Assembly (NCBI RefSeq): GCF_900114265.1
Contig: NZ_FPKV01000003.1
Location: 124,001 to 188,000 of the forward strand
From: Flaviramulus basaltis
GTDB lineage: Bacteria; Bacteroidota; Bacteroidia; Flavobacteriales; Flavobacteriaceae
Reading direction: 5' to 3'
Length of the DNA: 64,000 bases
The notes under the pieces are model-generated. The model did no database searches. It was not told the DNA's origin and worked only from the letters and a program-made list of their open reading frames with translations. Below are positions 54,766 to 64,000 of this stretch, in pieces. Positions within the stretch are counted from its first letter, which is position 1; the number at the start of each line of letters is the position of its first letter. Position numbers and translations under genes: made by a program.

Positions 54766-56762
54766 TAAAAAAGGTCTTTTAATAATTCATCTGCAACTAA
54801 GTTAGGCAAAGTAACTTTAAGATTAGGTGAGCGTTTCATTTCTCTTTTTATAGCGAATATGGCTTCATCATTTCTTGCCCAACTTCTACGAGCAATACCA
54901 TTATTTACATCATAAAAAAGCATATTTTTTAAACGGGCTTCTGCTTCTTTTGTTCCGTCTAGTAGCATGCCAAAACCACCATTTATAACTTCACCCCAGC
55001 CAACACCACCACCATTATGGATGGATACCCAAGTGGCGCCTCTAAAGCTATCGCCAATAACATTATGAATAGCCATGTCTGCTGTAAATTTACTTCCGTC
55101 GTAAATGTTAGATGTTTCTCTGTATGGAGAATCTGTTCCGCTAACATCATGATGATCTCTACCTAATACGATAGGTCCAATCTTTCCTTTTGAAACAGCA
55201 TTGTTAAAAGCTTGAGCAATTTTGACTCTTCCTTCTGCATCTGCATATAAAATACGGGCTTGCGAGCCGACAACCATTTTATTCTTTTTAGCATCCTTTA
55301 TCCAAGTGATGTTGTCTTGCATTTGCAGTTGAATTTCTTCTGGTGAATTTTCCATAATTTCCTGTAAAACAACTGCAGCAATTTCGTCGGTTTTATCTAA
55401 ATCTTCAGGTTTTCCAGAAGTACAAACCCAACGAAAAGGACCAAAACCATAATCGAAACACATGGGCCCTAAAATATCCTGAACATAAGATGGGTATTTA
55501 AAATCGATATTATTTTCAGCCATAACATCTGCTCCAGCTCTTGAGGCTTCTAATAAAAAGGCGTTTCCATAATCGAAAAAATACGTTCCTTTTGCTGTGT
55601 GGTTATTTATTGCAGTAGCATGTCGCCTTAGTGTTTCTTGTACTTTTTGTTTGAAAACTTCAGGTTTCTCACGAATTAATTGGTTAGATTCTTCGTAGGA
55701 AATATCAACCGGATAATAGCCTCCTGTCCAAGGAATGTGCAGAGAAGTTTGATCTGAACCTACGTGAATAAAAATGTTTTCTTCATCAAAACGTTCCCAA
55801 ACATCAACTATGTTTCCAATAAAAGCTATTGAAACGACTTCGTTATTTTTTTGAGCTTGTTTTACTCTAGAAATTAACTCCTCCATAGAATCAATTAAAA
55901 CATCAACCCAACCTTGTTCGTAACGTTTTGTGGCAGCTTTAGGATTAATTTCTGCAGCAATGGTAATACAACTAGCAATATTTCCTGCTTTTGGTTGTGC
56001 GCCACTCATACCTCCTAAACCCGCAGTTAAAAATATTTTCCCGTTAGGTGATTCATTTTTTTGTAAAATCTTTCTGAAAGCATTCATTACAGTAATGGTT
56101 GTACCGTGAACAATACCTTGCGGGCCAATGTACATAAACGAACCGGCAGTCATTTGACCATATTGTGTAACACCGAGTGCATTAAATTTTTCCCAATCAT
56201 CGGGCTGAGAATAGTTAGGAATCATCATGCCATTAGTAACAACAACTCGCGGAGCATTTTTTGACGAAGGAAATAAACCCATAGGATGACCAGAATACAT
56301 ATGTAATGTTTGCTCATCTGTCATGATTGCTAAATATTGCATGGTAATTAAATACTGTGCCCAATTTTGAAATACAGCACCATTACCGCCATAAGTAATG
56401 AGTTCTTCTGGATGTTGTGCCACAGCAGGATTCAAATTGTTTTGAATCATTAGCATAATTGCTGCGGCTTGATTAGATTTTGAAGGATATTGGTCTATTG
56501 GTCTTGCATAAATATCATAAACCGGTTTAAATCTGTACATATAGATCCTACCGTAATCTTTTAATTCTTGTGCAAACTCTATAGCCAATGCTTCATGCCA
56601 TTCTTTAGGGAAATAACGAAGTGCATTTCTAATAGCTAGCTGTTTTTCTTCAATAGATAAAATATCCTTTCTTTTAGGTGCTCTATTTGCTTTATTAGGA
56701 TATTCTTTTTTAAGTGGTAATTCTGAAGGAATTCCTAGTAATATTTGCTCTTGAAATGTCAT
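54765..56762 (-). CDS. hutU: Urocanate hydratase
   Basis: 665 aa, cytoplasmic, NAD-dependent; second step of histidine breakdown, turning urocanate into imidazolonepropionate. Marks include THYGGNGAVFQNWAQY-like ITYGGNGAVFQNWAQY, MYSGHPMGLFPS, GGMSGAQPKA, FDYGFGPFRWVCTSGKPEDL and GDSFRGATWVSIHNGGGVGWG. It is of the long form common in Bacteroidetes, about 100 residues longer than the proteobacterial enzyme. It starts 10 bp after hutH. Confidence 0.96.
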   Translation of the reverse strand: MTFQEQILLGIPSELPLKKEYPNKANRAPKRKDILSIEEKQLAIRNALRYFPKEWHEALAIEFAQELKDYGRIYMYRFKPVYDIYARPIDQYPSKSNQAAAIMLMIQNNLNPAVAQHPEELITYGGNGAVFQNWAQYLITMQYLAIMTDEQTLHMYSGHPMGLFPSSKNAPRVVVTNGMMIPNYSQPDDWEKFNALGVTQYGQMTAGSFMYIGPQGIVHGTTITVMNAFRKILQKNESPNGKIFLTAGLGGMSGAQPKAGNIASCITIAAEINPKAATKRYEQGWVDVLIDSMEELISRVKQAQKNNEVVSIAFIGNIVDVWERFDEENIFIHVGSDQTSLHIPWTGGYYPVDISYEESNQLIREKPEVFKQKVQETLRRHATAINNHTAKGTYFFDYGNAFLLEASRAGADVMAENNIDFKYPSYVQDILGPMCFDYGFGPFRWVCTSGKPEDLDKTDEIAAVVLQEIMENSPEEIQLQMQDNITWIKDAKKNKMVVGSQARILYADAEGRVKIAQAFNNAVSKGKIGPIVLGRDHHDVSGTDSPYRETSNIYDGSKFTADMAIHNVIGDSFRGATWVSIHNGGGVGWGEVINGGFGMLLDGTKEAEARLKNMLFYDVNNGIARRSWARNDEAIFAIKREMKRSPNLKVTLPNLVADELLKDLF

Positions 56763-56771
56763 TCTTAAATT

Positions 56772-58265
56772 TTATTTAACTACAAAAGATTGATTGATTA
56801 CCAAGTTAATCATATTATCAATATCAGGTTTTAAAACTCTGTCGTCTTCAAGTTTTTTGACTTTATTTCTTATGATTTTGAAATTTTCTTCTACTATTTT
56901 TGAAAAGGTGTGAGGCCTTCTGAATTCTAAAGCTTGAGCAGCATACATAAGTTCAATAGCTAGTATTTTATCTAAATTACCTAATATTTGGTTGAATTTT
57001 CTACCCGAAATACTTCCCATCGACACATGATCTTCTTGCCCTAATGATGTAGGAATACTATCTGCAGAAGGAGGGAAGCATAAAGATTTATTTTCGGTTA
57101 CTAAAGCTGCTGTTGTGTACTGCGGAATCATAAAACCAGAATTTAAGCCACCACCAGTTGTTAATAACCGAGGTAAACCATACTTGCCTTCTATGAGTAA
57201 ATAGCATCTTCTGTCTGCAATATTACCTAATTCTGATGCGGCAATTGAAGCATAATCTAAAGCCATAGCTAAAGGTTGACCATGAAAGTTTCCGCCAGAA
57301 ATAGCTACAGTATCACTTAAAACGATAGGATTATCTGTAACCGAGTTCATTTCTATTTCAGCCAATTCTTTTAAATGATAAAACGCATTTCTTGAAGCGC
57401 CATGAACTTGCGGAATACAGCGCATAGAGTATGGGTCTTGAACACGTTCGCAATTTTCATGAGACATAATATTCTCAGAATCTTTAAAAAGCATACGCAT
57501 GCGTTTAGCTACTTTTAAATTTCCTTTAAAAGGTCTAATAGTATGTAATGCTTCTTTAAATGGTGAAGCACTTCCTTTATAACCTTCTATGCTCATGGCG
57601 CCAGCTAAGTCAGCTAAATCGAGTAAATAATTCATTTTATTTAGACCTAAAATAGCATGCGCTAAAATAAATTGAGTACCGTTTATTAATGCTAATCCTT
57701 CTTTTGCTTGTAATTTAATGGCTTTTAAGTTATGCTTTTTAAGAACGTTTTTTGCATTTACTATTTTGTTTTCAATCCAAAATTCGCCTTCACCAATTAA
57801 TGGTAAAAATAAATGTGATAAAGGTGCTAAGTCTCCTGAAGCTCCAACCGATCCTTGCTCGGGAACAACCGGAAGTAAATCATTTTCAATAAAATAAAGA
57901 ATACGTTTTATAACTTCTAAACGAATACCAGAAAAACCTAAGCATAAAGCGTGAACTTTGCATATCATCATAATTTTTGATAAACGCTTATCAATTGGGT
58001 TTCCAACGCCTACAGCATGTGTTATTAGTAAATTTTCTTGAAGTTTATTGGTTTCCTCTGGTGTTATTTGGACATCACATAAAGGTCCAAACCCTGTATT
58101 TATACCATAAATAGCCTTGTTAGACTTCGCCATTTTTTCAACTCTATTTCTGCTTTCGTTTACTTTTAAAACAGCACTTTCATTAAGTTCAGTTTTTAGT
58201 TTTCCATTAGAAATATTAATGACCTTGTTAACAGTAAGTTTATCTATTCCATATTTAAACATCAA
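56772..58265 (-). CDS. hutH: Histidine ammonia-lyase
   Basis: 497 aa, cytoplasmic; first step of histidine breakdown, releasing ammonia to give urocanate. The Ala142-Ser143-Gly144 triad in GSVGASGDLAPLSH forms the MIO cofactor. Other marks: YGINTGFGPL, NGTQ, QDPYSMRCIPQVHGASR, SVTDNPIV and GNFHGQPLA. First gene of the hutH-hutU-hutI operon; a candidate -7 box lies 28 bp upstream. Confidence 0.96.
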   Translation of the reverse strand: MMFKYGIDKLTVNKVINISNGKLKTELNESAVLKVNESRNRVEKMAKSNKAIYGINTGFGPLCDVQITPEETNKLQENLLITHAVGVGNPIDKRLSKIMMICKVHALCLGFSGIRLEVIKRILYFIENDLLPVVPEQGSVGASGDLAPLSHLFLPLIGEGEFWIENKIVNAKNVLKKHNLKAIKLQAKEGLALINGTQFILAHAILGLNKMNYLLDLADLAGAMSIEGYKGSASPFKEALHTIRPFKGNLKVAKRMRMLFKDSENIMSHENCERVQDPYSMRCIPQVHGASRNAFYHLKELAEIEMNSVTDNPIVLSDTVAISGGNFHGQPLAMALDYASIAASELGNIADRRCYLLIEGKYGLPRLLTTGGGLNSGFMIPQYTTAALVTENKSLCFPPSADSIPTSLGQEDHVSMGSISGRKFNQILGNLDKILAIELMYAAQALEFRRPHTFSKIVEENFKIIRNKVKKLEDDRVLKPDIDNMINLVINQSFVVK

Positions 58266-58292
58266 TAATCAATGTATTAATTATTATAAATA

Positions 58293-58300
58293 CAAAGTTA
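58293..58300 (-). promoter_or_regulatory. -7 promoter element TAACTTTG for the hut operon
   Basis: On the minus strand TAACTTTG matches TAnnTTTG, 27 bp before the hutH start. No -33 TTG is seen at the usual distance. Confidence 0.45.
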
Positions 58301-58448
58301 TGTTTATTTTTAATGACTTTTGTTTTAATCCGAAAGCCTATGCGATTAAAGTGTTTCTGATTTGTTTAGAAATAAATACAGAAATGTCTAGGAAAGCTTT
58401 TATTTGAGGAGGGTAATTGCTTAATAATTAAGTTAAAGAACCCAATTT

Positions 58449-59354
58449 TTATAAAACCATTTCCTTGTAAGAAATAATAGTTTCAAAACCTTTTTCTTTA
58501 AAATAATTGGCTGGATTTATTTTGGAAGTAACTAATATAAAATCGCCACCCCAAGCACCAAGACTTTTGATGCAGCCTTCAAAATCATCAAACAAAAGAT
58601 TTTTTACAGGAGTTTGTTTTGTGATTTTAGAAATGATGGTTTCATGCGTGTTTATTAAGTTATCAAAATCTTCTAAAGTTTTACAAATAATCATTTTTTT
58701 TGTAATGTCTTCAATTTCTTTAATAGCAGATTTTGAATCTTGTTTATTTGCATGATAATGTTTAATACCCTCTCGACTATTTTGTTTTTTATTTAAATGA
58801 ATAAAATATAAATGGTCTTTAAAAGTGGGATTGAAATCAATTTCTTTAGCTATTGGCTTATCATTTTTAATTTGATAAGTAATAGGATGGTTATGCTTTG
58901 CACATGCAATGTCATAACCACTTCCTCCAAAAGTTTTTTCTAAAAGTTGGTAAGCATCAACATTTGCCCATTGTGCTATATTATTTATTAATGTTGATGA
59001 GGTGCCTAGGCCCCAATTATTAGGAAAATCTAATTTGGTAGTAACTTTAAAACCTGTTTTCGTATTTAAAAAATTTGAGTTTAATTGTTTCGCTGCATTT
59101 AAAATTTGAATAAGTCTTTCTGCAATGTCACTGTTAGGAGTGTGCGATGTAGTAATCTCATCAATTTTGAATATTTCCTCAAACCATACATCTCCCTTTT
59201 CATCTAAACTTTTCCAAATAATTTTGGGTTCAGCTATATTTTCAACAATTAAAGATTGGCCATGTTTTGTTGGAACAGCAAATGACAATGCACCATCAAG
59301 TACAACATATTCTCCTGTCAATAATAATTTCCCGTTGCTGTAAAATGTACTCAC
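58449..59354 (-). CDS. GYDIA-family GHMP kinase
   Basis: 301 aa, cytoplasmic. A GHMP-superfamily small-molecule kinase with YSNGKLLLTGEYVVLDGA at the start, the phosphate loop GLGTSST (115-121) and the eponymous GSGYDIACA (GYDIA at 146-150). The family occurs in Bacteroidota next to mevalonate-pathway genes and probably phosphorylates mevalonate or phosphomevalonate. Here it starts 2 bp after the HMG-CoA reductase stop, which supports that role. Which step it performs cannot be told from the sequence. Confidence 0.9.
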   Translation of the reverse strand: MSTFYSNGKLLLTGEYVVLDGALSFAVPTKHGQSLIVENIAEPKIIWKSLDEKGDVWFEEIFKIDEITTSHTPNSDIAERLIQILNAAKQLNSNFLNTKTGFKVTTKLDFPNNWGLGTSSTLINNIAQWANVDAYQLLEKTFGGSGYDIACAKHNHPITYQIKNDKPIAKEIDFNPTFKDHLYFIHLNKKQNSREGIKHYHANKQDSKSAIKEIEDITKKMIICKTLEDFDNLINTHETIISKITKQTPVKNLLFDDFEGCIKSLGAWGGDFILVTSKINPANYFKEKGFETIISYKEMVL

Positions 59355-59356
59355 TA

Positions 59357-60679
59357 TTAATTTTTTACTCTTAAGTTATTAATAGCTTCGGTTACAGCGC
59401 TATGCGTAACCGTGTTGTTTTTAAAGTACTCAGTTAAAGTTTGTTTTTCAAAATCACTAGCTTCAAACTGGTTTAAAATATTCATTAAATGCATTTTCAT
59501 ATGGCCTTCTTGAATACCAGTTGTTGTTAACGAACGAAGTGCGGCAAAATTTTGTGCTAAACCTGCTACTGCTACAATTTGCATGAGTTCTTTAGCCGAA
59601 GGTTTATGTAATAATTCTAACGATAATTTCACTAAAGGGTGTAAGCCTGTTAATCCACCAACAGTTCCTAGTGCTAATGGGATTTCCATCCAAAAAGTGA
59701 AAATGCCATTTTCAACTTTAGCATGTGATAAACTACTATATTTTCCACGTCTTGATGCATATGCGTGTACTCCAGCTTCAACGGCTCTAAAATCGTTTCC
59801 TGTAGCTAAAATAACAGCATCAATACCATTCATAATACCTTTATTGTGAGTTACTGCGCGATAAGGTTCAACTTCAGCAATATTTACAGCTTGCACAAAT
59901 TTATTAGCAAAAGTTTCACCCAAAATAGAGCCATTTTCGCTTAAATCCTCAACTTTACAACTAACTTCGGCACGCACTAAACAATTAGGAACATAGTTAG
60001 ATAGAATACTCATTATAATATCAATTTGTTTTTCTTCATCAGAAAACAAACCAAATACTAATGCTTCACTTTTAAAAGTTTTAGCAAACTGCTCTAAACA
60101 TGAGTTTATAAAATTAGCGCCCATAGCATCAAGCGTTTCAAATGATGCATGAAGTTGGTAATAATTTTCTATATCTTCTGTTTTGTCTCGTAATTTTATA
60201 TCAATAATACCACCACCACGTTTTTTCATGTTTTTGGTGATAGTTTCTGTGTCTTTAAAAAGTTTAGATTTTACACTAATAAAAAACTGTTTTAATTTTT
60301 CAAAATCACCTTTATAAGTAAAATGAACCTGACCAATTTTTGTAGTAGAAATTACTGTTGTTTTAAATCCGCCTCTATCTAACCAAAACTTTGCAGATTT
60401 ACTGGCTGCAGCAACTACAGAGCTTTCTTCAATAGCCATTGGTATGGTATATAATTTTCCGTTTATTGAAAAATTGGGTGCTACACCAAATGGTAAATAA
60501 TAGTTTGTTATGGTGTTTTCAATAAACTCATCATGAAGTTGTTGCAGTTTTTCGCTACTATTCCAATATTGTTTCAAAATGCGTGTAGCATCTTCAGCAT
60601 TAGAAAAATAGGTGTCAACAATCCAATCAATTTTTTTTGATTTAGACAGTTTGGAAAAACCAGAAATAGATTTACTCAT
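59357..60679 (-). CDS. mvaA: Class II hydroxymethylglutaryl-CoA reductase
   Basis: 440 aa, cytoplasmic, no membrane domain. Converts HMG-CoA to mevalonate (or the reverse). The marks of the bacterial class II enzyme are ENTITNYYLPFGVAPNF, IPMAIEESSVVAAASKSAKF, DAMGANFINSC, HNKGIMNGIDAVILATGNDFRAVEAGVHAYA, PLALGTVGGLTG and the catalytic His region QEGHMKMH. Length is normal. With the GYDIA kinase it forms a two-gene mevalonate-pathway operon; a TATCTTTG -7 box lies upstream. Confidence 0.95.
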   Translation of the reverse strand: MSKSISGFSKLSKSKKIDWIVDTYFSNAEDATRILKQYWNSSEKLQQLHDEFIENTITNYYLPFGVAPNFSINGKLYTIPMAIEESSVVAAASKSAKFWLDRGGFKTTVISTTKIGQVHFTYKGDFEKLKQFFISVKSKLFKDTETITKNMKKRGGGIIDIKLRDKTEDIENYYQLHASFETLDAMGANFINSCLEQFAKTFKSEALVFGLFSDEEKQIDIIMSILSNYVPNCLVRAEVSCKVEDLSENGSILGETFANKFVQAVNIAEVEPYRAVTHNKGIMNGIDAVILATGNDFRAVEAGVHAYASRRGKYSSLSHAKVENGIFTFWMEIPLALGTVGGLTGLHPLVKLSLELLHKPSAKELMQIVAVAGLAQNFAALRSLTTTGIQEGHMKMHLMNILNQFEASDFEKQTLTEYFKNNTVTHSAVTEAINNLRVKN

Positions 60680-60698
60680 AACATGTTAATTTGCAGAG

Positions 60699-60706
60699 CA
60701 AAGATA
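60699..60706 (-). promoter_or_regulatory. -7 promoter element TATCTTTG for the HMG-CoA reductase operon
   Basis: On the minus strand TATCTTTG matches TAnnTTTG, 19 bp before the start codon at 60679. Confidence 0.45.
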
Positions 60707-60831
60707 CTATTCTTGGTGTGAATAATAAATATCTTAATTCTAAACTGAATTATTTAAGTGTTAATGTTGGTGGTTTTTTACATAATTTTTAGTAAACTTG
60801 ACACCCTTTTAAGAATTAAATAGTTTTTTTA

Positions 60832-63069
60832 ATGAAATACCTAAAAATCTCTTTTTGCGTTTGCCTTTTTTTATCTACAATTTTAACGGCTCAAACAAAA
60901 AAGATCACACTTGAAGACATTTGGAGCAACGGCACTTTTAGAACAGAAGGCATGGATGTTTTGCATTCTATGGCTAATGGACAACAGTATTCTGTTTTAA
61001 ATTTTGATAGAGCTACAAGAAGCACTTCTATAGATATTTATGATTATAAAACCTTGAAAAAGGTTGAAACTTTGGTAAGTTCTACTAATCTTGATGATGT
61101 ACCATACTTTACAGATTATACTTTTAGTACCGATGAGAATAAAGTGATTTTGGCAACAAATGAAAAATCAATTTATCGTCGTTCTTCTTTAGGAAATTAT
61201 TATGTGTATAATGTTAACACGCAATCTTTATCCTTAATTTCAGAAGAAAAAATTCAAGAGCCAACATTTTCGCCAAACGGAAAATATGTTGCTTATGGTT
61301 TTGATAATAATTTATATGTTAAAGATTTAGACGCTGATAAAATTTCACAAATAACATTTGATGGAAAGAAAAATGAAATTATTAATGGCATTACCGATTG
61401 GGTTTATGAAGAAGAATTCGCATTTGTTCGTGCTTTTGATTGGAATGTAGATAGTGATAAAATAGCCTTTATTCGTTTTGATGAAACCAATGTGCCAGAA
61501 TTTTCTATGGATGTTTATGGTGAAGGTCTTTACCAAACCCAACAAGTTTTTAAATACCCAAAGGCAGGTGAAGCTAATTCTGTAGTATCTCTTCATATAT
61601 ATGATTTGAAATCTAAAAAGGCAGACGAAGTAAAAGTTGATAAGGCATACAACGATTTTTATATTCCGCGTATTGAATGGACTAATAATCCTGATGTTTT
61701 AAGTGCTCAATACATGAATAGACATCAAAGTGAATTGGATTTGTGGATGATAAATGCTAAAAACAATACGTCTAATTTAGTTTTAGCTGAAAAAGATAAA
61801 GCCTATATAGATGTAACAGATAACTTAACTTTTTTAAAGGACAATAGCTTTATTTGGACCAGTGAAAAAGATGGGTTTAATCATATTTACCATTATAATA
61901 AAGATGGAAAGCTGATTAATCAAATTACAAAAGGAAATTGGGAAGTGACTAATTATTATGGTTATGATGAGAAAAATAATACTATTTTCTATCAATCTGT
62001 TGAAAACGGTTCTATAAATAGAGATGTATATTCCATAAAATTAAATGGTCGCAACAAAACCAGACTCACAAAAAGTGAAGGAACAAACAATGCTGCTTTT
62101 AGTGCCGATTTTTCATATTTTATTAATACATTTTCAAGTGCTACAACCCCACCAGAATATACTTTAAATAGTGCGTCTTCTGGGAATTTAATTAAAAGTA
62201 TAAAAGATAACGATGTGTTATCGCAAAGTCTTTCAGATTATAAAACATCAAAAAAAGAATTTAGTACCATTCATGTTAATGGTAACGATTTAAATATGTG
62301 GATGATTAAACCTGCTGATTTTGATGAGAGCAAACAGTATCCACTATTCATGTACCAATATTCAGGTCCAGGCTCTCAGCAAGTAGCCAATCAATGGAAT
62401 AGTGCTAACGATTATTGGTTTCAGTATTTAGCGCAACAAGGTTATATTATTGCATGTGTTGATGGAAGAGGAACAGGGTTTAAAGGAGCAGAATTTAAAA
62501 AAGTAACCCAAAATGAATTAGGTAAGTATGAGGTTGAAGACCAAATTCAAGCCGGAAAACAATTAGGAGAATTACCTTATATTGATGCAAGTAGAATAGG
62601 TATTTGGGGTTGGAGTTATGGTGGTTTTATGAGTAGTAATGTTTTATTTAAGGGTAATGATGTTTTTAAAATGGCTATTGCAGTAGCACCAGTAAGTAGC
62701 TGGCGTTTTTATGATAGTATTTATACAGAGCGTTACATGGCTACGCCACAAGAAAACGCGAGTGGTTATGATGATAATTCACCAATAAACCATGTAGATA
62801 AATTAAAGGGCGATTTTCTTTTGGTACACGGATCTGCTGATGATAACGTACATTTGCAAAATACCATGCGTTTGGCAGAAGCTTTAATTCAAGCCGATAA
62901 GCAGTTTGATTGGGCAATTTATCCAGACAAGAATCATGGTATTTATGGAGGGAATACAAGACTTCATTTATACAAAAAAATGACTCATTTTATCAATGAA
63001 AAACTAGGTGATAAAATAGAGAAACAAGAAGAAAGCAAACAAAAAGAAGAAGTTAAAATTAAAGGGTGA
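60832..63069 (+). CDS. Dipeptidyl peptidase IV-type S9 peptidase
   Basis: 745 aa with a signal peptide (ends LTAQ, residue 21), periplasmic. The N-terminal eight-bladed propeller (about 40-470, including WVYEEEF with the substrate-amino-binding Glu pair) precedes the alpha/beta hydrolase: catalytic Ser595 in GWSYGGFMS, Asp670 in HGSADDNVH and His702 in KNHGIYGG. It removes X-Pro or X-Ala dipeptides from peptide N-termini. The C-terminus has a charged tail (KIEKQEESKQKEEVK). The peptide transporter gene follows 30 bp later, so the two probably form a peptide uptake and processing unit. Confidence 0.94.
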   Translation: MKYLKISFCVCLFLSTILTAQTKKITLEDIWSNGTFRTEGMDVLHSMANGQQYSVLNFDRATRSTSIDIYDYKTLKKVETLVSSTNLDDVPYFTDYTFSTDENKVILATNEKSIYRRSSLGNYYVYNVNTQSLSLISEEKIQEPTFSPNGKYVAYGFDNNLYVKDLDADKISQITFDGKKNEIINGITDWVYEEEFAFVRAFDWNVDSDKIAFIRFDETNVPEFSMDVYGEGLYQTQQVFKYPKAGEANSVVSLHIYDLKSKKADEVKVDKAYNDFYIPRIEWTNNPDVLSAQYMNRHQSELDLWMINAKNNTSNLVLAEKDKAYIDVTDNLTFLKDNSFIWTSEKDGFNHIYHYNKDGKLINQITKGNWEVTNYYGYDEKNNTIFYQSVENGSINRDVYSIKLNGRNKTRLTKSEGTNNAAFSADFSYFINTFSSATTPPEYTLNSASSGNLIKSIKDNDVLSQSLSDYKTSKKEFSTIHVNGNDLNMWMIKPADFDESKQYPLFMYQYSGPGSQQVANQWNSANDYWFQYLAQQGYIIACVDGRGTGFKGAEFKKVTQNELGKYEVEDQIQAGKQLGELPYIDASRIGIWGWSYGGFMSSNVLFKGNDVFKMAIAVAPVSSWRFYDSIYTERYMATPQENASGYDDNSPINHVDKLKGDFLLVHGSADDNVHLQNTMRLAEALIQADKQFDWAIYPDKNHGIYGGNTRLHLYKKMTHFINEKLGDKIEKQEESKQKEEVKIKG

Positions 63070-63099
63070 ACTAAATTACTAACTAAATAATAATTATAT

Positions 63100-64000
63100 A
63101 TGGCAGCTACTACTGTATTAAAACCACATCAAAAAGAACTTTTTGGACAACCAATAGGACTATATATTTTATTTTTAACCGAAATGTGGGAGCGTTTTTC
63201 TTACTATGGCATGCGTGCATTATTGGTTTTATACATGACAACTTCAACACTTGGAGACGATGCTAGAGGAGCTGGTTTAGGATGGACTAGTAAAGAGGCA
63301 TTAGCGCTTTACGGTTGGTATACTATGCTAGTTTATGTAATGTCTATTCCAGGAGGTATGATAGCTGATAAATTAATTGGACAAAAAAAGGCTGTTCTTT
63401 TTGGAGCAATAATATTGTGTATAGGTCACGGGGTTTTAGTAATGACAGATATTTGGGCGTTTTATACAGGTTTAGGTTTGGTTATTTTAGGTGTAGGTTT
63501 ATTAAAGCCTAATATATCTACAATGGTTGGAGGTTTATACAAACAAGGAGATATAAGAAGAGATAAAGGATTTAGTATTTTTTATATAGGTATTAACTTA
63601 GGGTCTTTACTTGCAACTATGATTGTTGGAGGTGTTGTAGCAAAATGGGGTTGGCATGCAGGATTTGGTCTTGCAGGTATTGTTATGCTTTTAGGCTTGA
63701 TTAATTATATTGCTGGCCAAAAATATTTAACTCAAGTTGGCAATTTTGTTCCAAGCACTAATGATGAAAATGATGTGTCCTATGGTAAATTATATTCAAG
63801 ATTATTTACTTCACCTAAACAATTATTATATGCGGGGGCTTTATTAATAGCTTCTATTGTTGGATGGTATTTTATGGATTGGGGTTATGGTATGTTATTT
63901 CTTTTCTTAACAGCAATTGCAGCTTTATTAATGATGATTTATAAAGAATTAGAAACTCAAGTTTATAAAGATCGATTTATGGTATTATTATTATCATTTA
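63100..64000 (+). CDS. POT-family peptide transporter (runs off the window)
   Basis: The first 300 codons of a proton-coupled oligopeptide transporter, inner membrane. Start ATG 63100. Family marks: FGQPIGLYILFLTEMWERFSYYGMRALL, the PTR2 signature GGMIADKLIGQKKAV and the segment GLGLVILGVGLLKPNISTMV. It has several clear membrane helices. The gene is open to the last base, so the 3' end is missing. It most likely imports the di- and tripeptides produced by the S9 peptidase upstream. Confidence 0.93.
   Translation, partial: MAATTVLKPHQKELFGQPIGLYILFLTEMWERFSYYGMRALLVLYMTTSTLGDDARGAGLGWTSKEALALYGWYTMLVYVMSIPGGMIADKLIGQKKAVLFGAIILCIGHGVLVMTDIWAFYTGLGLVILGVGLLKPNISTMVGGLYKQGDIRRDKGFSIFYIGINLGSLLATMIVGGVVAKWGWHAGFGLAGIVMLLGLINYIAGQKYLTQVGNFVPSTNDENDVSYGKLYSRLFTSPKQLLYAGALLIASIVGWYFMDWGYGMLFLFLTAIAALLMMIYKELETQVYKDRFMVLLLSF

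Noticed and set aside
53527-64000. hut, mevalonate and peptide genes as part of the mannan locus
   Set aside because: They encode housekeeping catabolism and isoprenoid steps, with their own promoter boxes, and have no link to glycan use.

Overview
The window is AT-rich DNA from a member of the Bacteroidota, most likely a (probably marine) Flavobacteriaceae species. The evidence is two SusC/SusD pairs, a hybrid two-component regulator, a type IX secretion sorting domain, TAnnTTTG-type promoters without Shine-Dalgarno boxes, A-rich leaders, and the GYDIA-type GHMP kinase next to HMG-CoA reductase. No rRNA, tRNA or CRISPR array was seen.

Left end (1-2.4 kb): a remnant of an integrative/mobilizable element. 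It holds a tyrosine recombinase split by a frameshift, a 20-bp imperfect inverted repeat just after it, and a BfmA/BtgA-type mobilization protein. From 2.4 to 7.4 kb lie an AraC-family regulator and, divergently, a 1339-aa hybrid two-component regulator (propeller, kinase, receiver, AraC HTH). Directly downstream is a tightly packed ten-gene unit (7.5-16.7 kb) that encodes only exported proteins: OmpA-like, DUF4412-like, a hemopexin-repeat protein, a lipoprotein, two pairs of paralogous small proteins, one broken gene and a large T9SS-sorted propeller protein. A direct repeat TGTTACAT spaced 21 bp sits before it. This is the least explained block and the best candidate for an undescribed system.

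Centre (16.9-53.3 kb): a large polysaccharide utilization locus that reads as a beta-mannan (acetylated galacto(gluco)mannan) pathway. On the minus strand are AraC, SusC, SusD, a surface glycan-binding lipoprotein, a three-FAS1 lipoprotein with two near-identical C-terminal modules, and a GH27 alpha-galactosidase behind a terminator-like hairpin. On the plus strand are GH26 mannanase, sodium:solute symporter, GH130 mannosylglucose phosphorylase (TTG start), cellobiose/mannobiose 2-epimerase, a second GH26 with a Calx-beta-like module, and GH5_7 mannanase. A further minus-strand operon carries a CE2-like esterase, a sialate-O-acetylesterase-type esterase, GH1 and GH3. Then follow a second SusC/SusD pair, an FG-GAP/UnbV lipoprotein, a second AraC paralog and another GH5. 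The model: surface mannanases cut the chain, esterases and alpha-galactosidase strip side groups, mannobiose is imported, epimerised to mannosylglucose and phosphorolysed to mannose-1-phosphate and glucose.

Right end (53.5-64 kb): ordinary metabolism. It holds the histidine utilization genes hutH-hutU-hutI (no hutG here), a GYDIA GHMP kinase with class II HMG-CoA reductase (mevalonate pathway), a DPP-IV-type S9 peptidase and the start of a POT-family peptide transporter that runs off the window.
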